From NCBI GenBank assembly GCA_002381125.1, contig DFUT01000034.1:1-50099 (forward strand): DNA of 50,099 bases, written 5' to 3'. Numbering within the stretch: the stretch's first letter is position 1; the number at the start of each line of letters is the position of its first letter. Positions 1-6,976 of the stretch are shown piece by piece. The notes beneath the pieces are model-generated. The model was not told where the DNA came from. It saw only the letters and a list, made by a program, of their open reading frames with translations, and did no database searches. The translations under genes and the position numbers were made by a program. This DNA comes from Bacteroidales bacterium UBA4179. Its GTDB lineage: Bacteria > Bacteroidota > Bacteroidia > Bacteroidales > Dysgonomonadaceae.

Positions 1-99
1 CATGACCGGTGCCTGCTTCAATTCATCGTATTCCTTTGCCGGAGATGTAGTCGGCATTATAGGAGGTTGTTGTCCGGATTGAAATTCTTCGTTTTCCAT
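1..99 (-). CDS. N-terminal fragment of an unidentified protein
   Basis: Thirty-three codons run leftward from an ATG at 99-97 off the window edge. The visible peptide is hydrophilic, begins MENEEFQSGQQPPIM and is rich in Gln and Pro, with no signal peptide or membrane segment in the part seen. It lies 191 bp beyond the stop of dgt on the same strand, so it could be downstream in the same transcript or have its own promoter. I do not recognise the family. The start is the only ATG near the open frame with a non-coding upstream region. Confidence 0.55.
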   Translation of the reverse strand, partial: MENEEFQSGQQPPIMPTTSPAKEYDELKQAPVM

Positions 100-290
100 T
101 TTTTCAAAAATTAGAATGTTATACATTATTAGAGCGTTAGGCATTATATGTTATGTAATGCAAAGAAGGTGATTTTTCCTTATGCGGTTGGTGATGCGCT
201 TATAACATTAACATTGTAAAACTAAAATAGTTTAAAAGGACCGTAAAGAAGAGAAATTATTTTCAAAATATCGATTTATTATTTTCCGGA

Positions 291-1619
291 TTAAATTTCC
301 GGCAACCCCATACCGGTTATTTTACGGTACAGATCCAAAGCGTACAAATCGGTCATCCCCGAGACATAATCGATTATCGATTGGATTTTTCCATACGTCG
401 ACGGTGAATCGGTTTCGTACTGATCGGGTATCCTTCCCAACAGAAGTTGCGAGTAAACGTGAGACGGCGTTTGCACGGCATGAATGAATTTTTCCAACAG
501 GAAGCCGATAATGCGGTAACCTGCCAGTTCGATATCCAGCACGTCTTTCGACCGATAAATGGTTGTTGTGGCAAATTTCGAACAAGTTTCGTAGGCATTT
601 TTTGCTTTTTCGGGGATACTTTCGATAAGGGCTTTCTGTTCTTCACCGGCAAGAATTGCCTCTTCGTTTTCCATAAATACCCGGGCGCATTCCTCTACAA
701 GCACTCCGATCACACTTGCCCGGAGGTAGGCAATTTGTTCGTTTACGTCGCCCACCCGTTTAATGTTTTTTTGATACCGGCTACGTTGACTTTCATCGAA
801 AAACCCAAGCAGCAGCTCAATGGTTTTTTCGGTAGTCACCAGATGGAGCTTGTGCGCATCTTCGATATCCATGATTTGATAGCAAATGTCGTCGGCCGCT
901 TCCACCAGATAAACCAAGGGGTAGCGTGCAAATTTGGCCGGATTTTCGTTGAGGCAAGTGATACCCAATCCGCGAGCAATGATTCGGTATTCGTTTTCTT
1001 CCGAAGCAAAGAATCCGAATTTGTTTTTTCCTTCGCTCAATTCCGATGAAAAAGGATATTTTACGATGGATGCCAGCGTTGAATAGGTAAGTGCAAAGCC
1101 GCCTCGGCGCCGTCCATGAAACCGATGCATGAGCAAACGCAGGGTATTGGCATTGCCTTCGAAGCAGGTAAAGTCGCTCCATCGTCCCCCTTCGCTCTCT
1201 ACTTGGGGTTGCAGTTTGCGGCCTTCTCTTTCCGAAAAAAAAGACGATATGGCCTTTTCGCCCGAATGTCCGAATGGGGGATTGCCCAAATCGTGTGCCA
1301 GGCAGGCAGCCGAAACAATGGAGGCAATTTCTTCGAAATGAGCCGGCGATTGTGGATATTTTTCCCGCAGTTTGCGTCCAACGATTTCGCCAAGCGAACG
1401 TCCAACGCTTGAAACTTCCAAGCTATGGGTAAGTCTGTTGTGTACAAAAATACTTCCCGGCAAGGGAAAGACCTGTGTTTTGTTTTGCAGACGACGGAAG
1501 GGCGACGAAAAAATCAACCGGTCATAATCGCGTTGATATTCCGTTCGCTCCTGTTTTTTCTCACTGTGGTAATCCTCAAGACCAAAACGTTTGATCGATA
1601 GCAGTTGAACCCAGTCCAT
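291..1619 (-). CDS. dgt: Deoxyguanosinetriphosphate triphosphohydrolase (dGTPase), HD superfamily
   Basis: Cytosolic enzyme that hydrolyses dGTP (and, in many bacterial members, other dNTPs) to the deoxynucleoside and tripolyphosphate, adjusting dNTP pools. The 442 residues fit the family length. The HD-domain metal ligands are visible: H65 in RLTHSLEV, the H109-D110 pair in CLAHDLGNPPFGHSG and the downstream D in VEAADDICYQ. The N-terminal stretch DYDRLIFSSPFRRLQNKTQVF is characteristic of bacterial dGTPases. The ATG at 1619 fits the usual start. It is divergent from feoB, with about 200 bp between them. On its own strand a TAAATTTG box lies at 1646-1639, but I see no partner -33 element. 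Confidence 0.93.
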   Translation of the reverse strand: MDWVQLLSIKRFGLEDYHSEKKQERTEYQRDYDRLIFSSPFRRLQNKTQVFPLPGSIFVHNRLTHSLEVSSVGRSLGEIVGRKLREKYPQSPAHFEEIASIVSAACLAHDLGNPPFGHSGEKAISSFFSEREGRKLQPQVESEGGRWSDFTCFEGNANTLRLLMHRFHGRRRGGFALTYSTLASIVKYPFSSELSEGKNKFGFFASEENEYRIIARGLGITCLNENPAKFARYPLVYLVEAADDICYQIMDIEDAHKLHLVTTEKTIELLLGFFDESQRSRYQKNIKRVGDVNEQIAYLRASVIGVLVEECARVFMENEEAILAGEEQKALIESIPEKAKNAYETCSKFATTTIYRSKDVLDIELAGYRIIGFLLEKFIHAVQTPSHVYSQLLLGRIPDQYETDSPSTYGKIQSIIDYVSGMTDLYALDLYRKITGMGLPEI

Positions 1620-1703
1620 TTTTTTGTTTTATTTCTCACAAATTTACAGGATAATTTTCGATTTCTCGCTGTACCCGATAAGAATCGGCACAATTATGCA
1701 GGA

Positions 1704-1733
1704 TTGTTATTTAAAACAATTATAAATAATTTG
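1704..1733 (+). promoter_or_regulatory. Possible Bacteroidetes-type promoter for feoB
   Basis: TTG at 1704-1706, a 19-nt gap and ATAATTTG at 1726-1733 fit the Bacteroides -33/-7 layout with a mismatch in the first two bases of the -7 box. It lies 87 bp before the feoB ATG, in the dgt/feoB divergent gap. I saw no convincing Fur box. Confidence 0.35.
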
Positions 1734-1819
1734 CACTAAAAAAGCGTTTCTTAGCCAAAAAATGCCCATCTTTGCATCTTGAAAATCAAAAATATCGATT
1801 TGGCAAAATTATATTGAAT

Positions 1820-4270
1820 ATGCGTCTATCTGAACTCCCTACCGGCGAAAAAGCATACATCTTGAAAGTGCATGGCAGCGGTGCGTTCAGAAAACGCCTT
1901 CTGGAGATGGGCTTTGTGCGAGGCGAAGAAGTGAAAGCCATTCTCAATGCCCCTCTCAAAGATCCCATCAAATATCGGATCATGGGTTATGAAGTTTCGT
2001 TGCGGCGGAGCGAAGCCGTAATGATCGAAATATCCATGCTCAAAGAAGACACCTTGGCTTTTCGGCCTTGGCAAACGGGTAAAAATAAAAAGGAATTGGA
2101 TGTTGCACTTGAACATGTTTTGCCCGAATGCAATAAAAGACAGAGAAGAAAGAGGGGGCGTTTTCGTCGCGAATCATCAAACCATATTATTAAAGTTGCA
2201 CTCGTAGGAAACCCCAACAGCGGCAAAACATCCCTATTCAATCTTGCTTCCGGTGCGCACGAACATGTGGGCAATTACGGTGGTGTAACCGTCGATTCCA
2301 AAATCGGCAAGTTGTATCATAAGGACTACACCATCGAACTCGTCGATTTGCCCGGAACCTATTCCTTATCCGCCTATACGCCCGAAGAACGCTACGTTCG
2401 CAACTATCTTATGGAGGAACAACCCGATGTGATCATCAACGTAGTGGCTGCGTCGGCATTGGAAAGGAATTTGTATTTGACAACGGAATTGATGGATATG
2501 GAAGTGCCGATGGTCATCGCACTCAATATGTATGACGAGTTGGAACAAAGCGGCAGTAAATTCGATTATCCCGCATTGTCGAAAATGATCGGTATTCCCA
2601 TCGTGCCAACCGTTGCCAAGAAAGGGGAAGGCATTCCCGAACTACTTGACGAGACAATAAAAAAATACGAAGGCGAAGATAAAAAAGAACCTGCCCGAAT
2701 CCCATACGGGAGAGTGCTCGAAAGAGCCATTGAACTTATGGAGCGTGAATTTGCCAATGTGGATATCTCGCATCTGCATTTCCCGTTGCGATACCTCTGC
2801 ATCAAACTCCTCGAAGGCGATAAAGAGATAGAGGAAATGATTGACAGACTGCCGAAGTGCGATGAAATTCGTGCCCGTCGCGACAAGGAGCGGGCATACA
2901 TCGAGAAACTGCTGCGCGAAGATGCCGAGTCTGCTTTTACCAATGCCCGCTACGGCTTCATCGAAGGAGCACTTAAAGAAACGTTTACCGAGAAGACCAA
3001 CATTCACGATACGACCCGCATACTGGATGCCATCGTAACAAACAAATACATCGGCTTGCCCATCTTTTTCCTGTTTATGTGGCTTATGTTCGAAGCCACG
3101 TTCAGGCTGGGCGAATATCCTATGCAAGGTATCGAATGGTTGGTGGAGACAGCCGGCAATTTCGTTCGTTCGCACATGGGCGACGGTCCGTTGAAAGACC
3201 TTCTTGTCGATGGCATCATTGGCGGGGTGGGAGGGGTAATCGTTTTTCTGCCCAACATTGTCATCCTCTACCTGTTCATCGCCTTTATGGAAGATTCGGG
3301 TTATATGGCGCGGGCGGCTTTCATCATGGATAAGGTGATGCACAAGATGGGGCTGCACGGCAAATCGTTTATTCCCCTTCTCATGGGCTTTGGATGCAAC
3401 GTTCCCGCCATTTTGTCTACCCGCACAATCGAAAGCCGCAACAGCCGCATGATTACCATGCTGATTGTTCCCTTCATGTCGTGTAGTGCACGGTTGCCAA
3501 TATATCTTCTTTTTGCGGGAACGTTTTTTAGTCGCCATGCCGGTTTGGTATTGTTTGGATTGTACATGGCCGGCATTTTGCTGGCCATACTTTCGGCTCG
3601 ACTGTTTCGCAAGTTCTTCTTCAAAGAAGAAGACACTCCTTTTGTGATGGAATTGCCTCCCTACCGTTTGCCCACCTTCAAATCGGTAATGATCCACATG
3701 TGGGAGCGGGCGTATCAATATTTGAAGAAAATTGGTGGACCTATTCTCATTGCCTCCATCATTATTTGGTTTTTGGGATATTTTCCGCGCAACAAAGCAA
3801 CGGATGTCCCTTATGGAGCTTCAATGACGCATATCGAAACACTTAATCGTGCTGCCGAGCAGCAGGAACATTCGTATATCGGGCAAATCGGCAAATTCAT
3901 CGAACCCGTTATGCGTCCGTTGGGATTCGACTGGAAAATGTCGGTAAGCCTGCTTTCGGGAATGGCTGCCAAAGAGATTGTCATCAGCACGATGGGCGTT
4001 TTGTATGCAGGGGATGGCGAAAATCAGGCATCGCTTCAGCAACGGCTGCTCACTGAAACACATGCCGATGGAACACCGGTCTTCACCCCACTTGTTGTAA
4101 TCGGGTTTTTGCTTTTTGTGCTCATCTATTTCCCGTGTATCGCTACCGTTGCGACCATAAAAGAAGAATCGGGCTCGTGGAAATGGGCATTGTTTAGTGT
4201 TTTATATTCCACCGGAATGGCATGGATAGTTGCTTTTCTGGTACATTGGATTGGAAATTTATGGATATAG
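1820..4270 (+). CDS. feoB: Ferrous iron transport protein, FeoA-FeoB fusion
   Basis: Inner-membrane Fe(II) uptake GTPase fused to its FeoA partner. From the ATG at 1820 (MRLSELPTGEKAYI) the protein has 816 residues. A FeoA SH3-like domain spans about 1-75 (KRLLEMGFVRGEEV). A basic linker (NKRQRRKRGR) at about 105-120 leads to the G domain, with G1 GNPNSGKTS at 130-138 and G3 DLPG at 176-179. The C-terminal permease has the usual FeoB Gate motifs, including GFGCNVPAI. A TTG 48 bp upstream is in frame but adds sequence that is not FeoA-like, so I prefer 1820. FeoA and FeoB are separate proteins in E. coli; the fusion is typical of Bacteroidetes. A Cys-rich partner overlaps its end. Confidence 0.95.
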   Translation: MRLSELPTGEKAYILKVHGSGAFRKRLLEMGFVRGEEVKAILNAPLKDPIKYRIMGYEVSLRRSEAVMIEISMLKEDTLAFRPWQTGKNKKELDVALEHVLPECNKRQRRKRGRFRRESSNHIIKVALVGNPNSGKTSLFNLASGAHEHVGNYGGVTVDSKIGKLYHKDYTIELVDLPGTYSLSAYTPEERYVRNYLMEEQPDVIINVVAASALERNLYLTTELMDMEVPMVIALNMYDELEQSGSKFDYPALSKMIGIPIVPTVAKKGEGIPELLDETIKKYEGEDKKEPARIPYGRVLERAIELMEREFANVDISHLHFPLRYLCIKLLEGDKEIEEMIDRLPKCDEIRARRDKERAYIEKLLREDAESAFTNARYGFIEGALKETFTEKTNIHDTTRILDAIVTNKYIGLPIFFLFMWLMFEATFRLGEYPMQGIEWLVETAGNFVRSHMGDGPLKDLLVDGIIGGVGGVIVFLPNIVILYLFIAFMEDSGYMARAAFIMDKVMHKMGLHGKSFIPLLMGFGCNVPAILSTRTIESRNSRMITMLIVPFMSCSARLPIYLLFAGTFFSRHAGLVLFGLYMAGILLAILSARLFRKFFFKEEDTPFVMELPPYRLPTFKSVMIHMWERAYQYLKKIGGPILIASIIIWFLGYFPRNKATDVPYGASMTHIETLNRAAEQQEHSYIGQIGKFIEPVMRPLGFDWKMSVSLLSGMAAKEIVISTMGVLYAGDGENQASLQQRLLTETHADGTPVFTPLVVIGFLLFVLIYFPCIATVATIKEESGSWKWALFSVLYSTGMAWIVAFLVHWIGNLWI

Positions 4271-4434
4271 AAATGAATATTCAACTTATTATCGTCATTC
4301 TTATCGGCATTGCCGTAGCCGCAAAATTGGGGTACGAAATTTATCGGTTTTTCTTTGTAAAAAAAGATATTCCCCGCTGCAACGGCTGTTCAATTTGTAA
4401 AATCAATGCGATCAAGAAGAAAAAGATATCGTGA
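4261..4434 (+). CDS. FeoB-associated Cys-rich membrane protein
   Basis: A small protein of 57 residues. It has one N-terminal membrane helix (IQLIIVILIGIAVAAKLGY), then a short basic tail with three cysteines in CNGCSIC. This is the layout of the FeoB-associated Cys-rich family, found next to FeoB in many anaerobes. Its role is unproven; iron handling or support of FeoB at the inner membrane is assumed from position. The ATG at 4261 overlaps the feoB stop by 10 bp; a second ATG at 4273 is possible and gives 53 residues. Its TGA overlaps the GTG start of the next gene, so the three genes look translationally coupled. Confidence 0.8.
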   Translation: MDIEMNIQLIIVILIGIAVAAKLGYEIYRFFFVKKDIPRCNGCSICKINAIKKKKIS

Positions 4435-5804
4435 CTGAAATTCTTCGAGAAGACATAAACGGCAATCCGCATTCGCTGGGAGAGGACGATATCAAAAAAC
4501 TGCTTCTCGAATATTCTCTTCCCGCCATTGTCGGCATGGTCATTGTTTCCCTTTATCATATCGTAGACAGTATTTTCATCGGACACGGAATTGGAGCGTT
4601 TGCCATCTCGGGTATGGCCATTACTTTCCCGATCATGAATATCCTGTCGGCATTTTCCACGTTGATAGGTGTGGGTGGTGCCACTCTTGCCTCTATTCGT
4701 TTGGGGAAAAAAGACGAAAAGGGGGCTGCAAGTATTTTGGGACACGTAACCATTCTCAATGCCATAAATGCTTTTTTGTTGGCGGGTATCGCGTATTGTT
4801 TTCTCGATCCCATCCTAAGGGCTTTTGGGGCAAGCGATGTTTTGCTGCCGTATGCCCGCGATTTCATGTCGGTCTACTTGTGGGGCACACCCATCATTTT
4901 CGTTTTCATTGCGCTCAACAACATTATGCGGGTGAGCGGATATCCGCGCAAGGCCATGATGTCTTCTTTTTTTAGCGTGGGATTGAATGTGATATTGGCC
5001 CCTCTTTTTATTTTCGTTTTCAAATGGGGGATGAAAGGCGCGGCTTTGGCCACGGTATTATCCCAATTGCTCGGATTGGTATGGGTTTTGTCGCATTTTC
5101 TCGATAAAAAAAGTTACATTCATTTCACCAAAGGATTTCACCGTCTATCGTTTAAGACGACGAAAAGCATGTTGTCTATCGGCATTTCGCCTTTTCTTAT
5201 GAATTTGTGTCTGGGATTGGCTGTTTTCTTCATCAATTTCGGGTTGATGAAACACGGAGGCGATTTGGCGGTGGGAGCATACGGTATCATCAACCGCATC
5301 CTCACGCTGTTTATCATGATTGTTATGGGAATCACTATGGGCATGCAGCCCATAGCCGGGTACAACTACGGTGCGGAAGAATTCGGTCGTACTTTTAAGG
5401 TTCTCAAATATGCGTTGTTGTGGGGAGTAATGGTAATGACGTCCGGATTTCTGGTGGCGGAATTGTTTCCTCATTTCATTGCCGGCATGTTCACAACCAA
5501 TCGCGAGCTGATAACGATTTCGGCAAGGGGTTTACGCATAGCTCTTGCCATGTTTCCCCTTGCCGGAGCACAAATCGTTATCAGCAACTTTTTTCAGTCG
5601 ATAGGCAAAGTGAAAATATCCATTTTCCTCTCGCTCAGCCGGCAGCTTATTTTCCTGCTCCCGCTTTTGTTTGTTTTTCCTGAATTTCTTGGAGTAGATG
5701 GTGTTTTCCTTAGTCTTTCGGTAGCCGATTTCATTGCTTTTGTGGTTGCCGGCTTCACTATTGTTTATCAACTGAGGCGGACAAAAAGAAAGCTTGTCGG
5801 ATAG
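4431..5804 (+). CDS. MATE family multidrug/Na+ efflux transporter
   Basis: Inner-membrane exporter of 457 residues with about 12 membrane helices in two related halves. The N-terminus (LLLEYSLPAIVGMVIVSLYHIVDSIFIGHGIG) and the G-MKGAALATVLSQ segment are typical of the DinF/NorM-like branch of MATE proteins, which expel cationic drugs or metabolites against Na+ or H+. The substrate cannot be read from sequence. The start is a GTG that overlaps the stop of the Cys-rich gene by 4 bp. I see no better ATG before the first helix. Translational coupling to feoB suggests co-expression with iron uptake, but a functional link is speculative. Confidence 0.9.
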   Translation: MTEILREDINGNPHSLGEDDIKKLLLEYSLPAIVGMVIVSLYHIVDSIFIGHGIGAFAISGMAITFPIMNILSAFSTLIGVGGATLASIRLGKKDEKGAASILGHVTILNAINAFLLAGIAYCFLDPILRAFGASDVLLPYARDFMSVYLWGTPIIFVFIALNNIMRVSGYPRKAMMSSFFSVGLNVILAPLFIFVFKWGMKGAALATVLSQLLGLVWVLSHFLDKKSYIHFTKGFHRLSFKTTKSMLSIGISPFLMNLCLGLAVFFINFGLMKHGGDLAVGAYGIINRILTLFIMIVMGITMGMQPIAGYNYGAEEFGRTFKVLKYALLWGVMVMTSGFLVAELFPHFIAGMFTTNRELITISARGLRIALAMFPLAGAQIVISNFFQSIGKVKISIFLSLSRQLIFLLPLLFVFPEFLGVDGVFLSLSVADFIAFVVAGFTIVYQLRRTKRKLVG

Positions 5805-5868
5805 TTTCTTTTTCCTGTGGGGATGCCCGTAAACTGTTAAATAGACGAAAGGAAAGCTTGTCGGATAG
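5788..5868. repeat. 17-bp direct repeat at the ends of two convergent genes
   Basis: GAAAGCTTGTCGGATAG occurs at 5788-5804 and again at 5852-5868. The first copy is the last codons of the MATE gene including its TAG; the second lies inside the 3' end of the HIT gene, read on the opposite strand. Similarity extends at lower identity a few bases on both sides. No transposon-like structure is seen. Confidence 0.8.
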
Positions 5869-6241
5869 CTTCCGCAATTTCTCGAAACTCCTCTTCCGAT
5901 AATTTCAAGCGCGGGTTTGCCAGGCTCATATCGCTTTCTTTTTGGATAGGGATGAGATGAATGTGCGCATGAGGCACCTCCAGTCCGATCACCATCATTC
6001 CCACGCGTTTGCACGTGACGGCTTTTTCGATGGCTTTGGCTATTTTTTTTGCAAAAACGATCATATCGGACAACATATCGTCGTCCAAATCAAAAATATA
6101 ATCGACTTCCTGTTTTGGAACCACCAACGTATGGCCTTTAGCCATTGGGTTGATATCCAGAAAGGCAAAAAACTTATCGTCTTCCGCAATTTTGTAAGAC
6201 GGGATTTCTCCTGCGATAATTTTGCTGAAAATAGTTGGCAT
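5837..6241 (-). CDS. HIT family nucleotide-binding protein
   Basis: Cytosolic nucleotide hydrolase or transferase of the histidine-triad family (Hint-like branch), acting on AMP-linked substrates such as aminoacyl- or other phosphoramidates. The 134 residues carry the HxHxH triad at H91, H93 and H95 in PHAHIHLIP, and the N-terminal FSKIIAGEIPSYKI signature. The start lies 11 bp after the greA stop, so the two form an operon. The last residues (AIRQAFLSSI) are encoded within a direct repeat shared with the neighbouring MATE gene, so the C-terminus may have been altered locally. The exact substrate is unknown. Confidence 0.92.
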   Translation of the reverse strand: MPTIFSKIIAGEIPSYKIAEDDKFFAFLDINPMAKGHTLVVPKQEVDYIFDLDDDMLSDMIVFAKKIAKAIEKAVTCKRVGMMVIGLEVPHAHIHLIPIQKESDMSLANPRLKLSEEEFREIAEAIRQAFLSSI

Positions 6242-6252
6242 GGCGATTATTT

Positions 6253-6723
6253 TTAAATGGATATATTTAATATTTCAAACGTCATCATTCCTGATGGGAC
6301 TTTGATTTCGGCAATATCGCCTACTTTCTTTCCCAACAATCCTTGTGCGATGGGCGAGTTTATCGCTATTTTTCCGTTATTTAGATCGGCTTCGCTTTCC
6401 GAAACCAACGTATAGGTCATTTCTTTTTTCGTCTTCACATTGCGAATGGTTACCTTGTTCATGATTTGCACCGTGTCCGTTCGGATCAAATTTTCGTCTA
6501 TCAGGCGCACCGACGCAATCAATGTTTTTGTTTGTGCGATTTTTGCCTCTAGCATTCCTTGCGCTTCTTTGGCGGCATCGTATTCGGCATTTTCAGAAAG
6601 GTCTCCTTTATCCCTGGCCTCTGCAATTTGGCGGGATATTTCGGGTCTTTGTACAGATTCCATGTATGCCAATTCTTCTTTAAGTTTCCGAAAACCTTCT
6701 TCGGTCATGTAAGTAACTGCCAT
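6253..6723 (-). CDS. greA: Transcription elongation factor GreA
   Basis: Binds RNA polymerase through its secondary channel and stimulates transcript cleavage to rescue backtracked complexes. At 156 residues it has the usual length. The N-terminal coiled coil carries the family signature LSENAEYDAAKEAQ at about 43-56, with the acidic tip residues, followed by the FKBP-like C-terminal domain (GKKVGDIAEIKVPSG). It heads a two-gene operon with the HIT gene. Upstream are a good promoter at 6880-6850 and, between promoter and gene, a terminator-like hairpin, so its expression may be attenuated. Confidence 0.96.
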   Translation of the reverse strand: MAVTYMTEEGFRKLKEELAYMESVQRPEISRQIAEARDKGDLSENAEYDAAKEAQGMLEAKIAQTKTLIASVRLIDENLIRTDTVQIMNKVTIRNVKTKKEMTYTLVSESEADLNNGKIAINSPIAQGLLGKKVGDIAEIKVPSGMMTFEILNISI

Positions 6724-6768
6724 AGTAAAATCCCCTTTTAATAAATTGGTTTAATTGTTTGTTGATTT

Positions 6769-6834
6769 TTAATTCGAAAAAAGGTAAGAAAAAGAATTCC
6801 GGTCTAACATATCGAGACCGGAACTCTTCTTCAT
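6769..6834 (-). CDS. Possible leader peptide of greA (21 codons)
   Basis: An ATG at 6834-6832 opens 21 codons that begin MKKSSGLDML and end at a TAA at 6771-6769. It starts about 10 nt after the predicted transcription start and runs through the hairpin at 6826-6794. Ribosome passage would disrupt the hairpin, which is the logic of translation-controlled attenuation. There is no clear run of regulatory codons, and a frame this short can occur by chance. Confidence 0.2.
   Translation of the reverse strand: MKKSSGLDMLDRNSFSYLFSN
6783..6826 (-). terminator. Rho-independent terminator or attenuator before greA
   Basis: Read on the minus strand, GAGTTCCGGTCT (6826-6815) pairs with AGACCGGAATTC (6805-6794) around a 9-nt loop with one mismatch, followed by a T-rich run TTTTTCTTACC. 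It could end the upstream barrel gene (stop at 6977). It also sits just after the promoter at 6880-6850, so it would act on greA transcripts as well. Confidence 0.75.
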
Positions 6835-6849
6835 CCCTATTTTGTACCG

Positions 6850-6880
6850 CAAAGTTAAGGATTTGTTCTCTAAGTACAAA
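6850..6880 (-). promoter_or_regulatory. Bacteroides-type promoter reading into greA
   Basis: On the minus strand TTTG (6880-6877), exactly 19 nt, then TAACTTTG (6857-6850) fits the TTTG/TAnnTTTG consensus. Initiation is expected near 6843, about 120 nt before the greA ATG and about 17 nt before the terminator-like hairpin. Confidence 0.6.
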
Positions 6881-6976
6881 CTTTTTGGATGAGATTATTA
6901 AATATGCGAGGTACAGTTTTTTTTTTGCCCATCCGCTTGTCTGCGTGTCCGAGCGGTTATTTGTTTCAGAATGGAT

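Noticed and set aside
284..302. CCGGA/TCCGG dyad at the end of dgt as a terminator
   Set aside because: The stem is only 5 bp and no T run follows on the minus strand.
447..1049. A 200-codon plus-strand frame inside dgt
   Set aside because: It is antisense to dgt codons; composition is Phe-rich with no recognisable motif.
2642..3718. A 358-codon open frame on the minus strand inside feoB
   Set aside because: It is the complement of well-conserved FeoB coding sequence, and its product is His/Gln-rich without any domain.
6940..6965. A GTGTCCGAGCGGTT string resembling the 5' part of a tRNA-Ser gene
   Set aside because: No acceptor stem, anticodon arm or T arm can be built around it; it lies just beyond the stop of the barrel gene.
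6943..6966. Hairpin CCGCTTG/CGAGCGG as terminator of the barrel gene
   Set aside because: On the gene's strand the stem is followed by A residues and not T residues; the hairpin at 6826-6794 is better.
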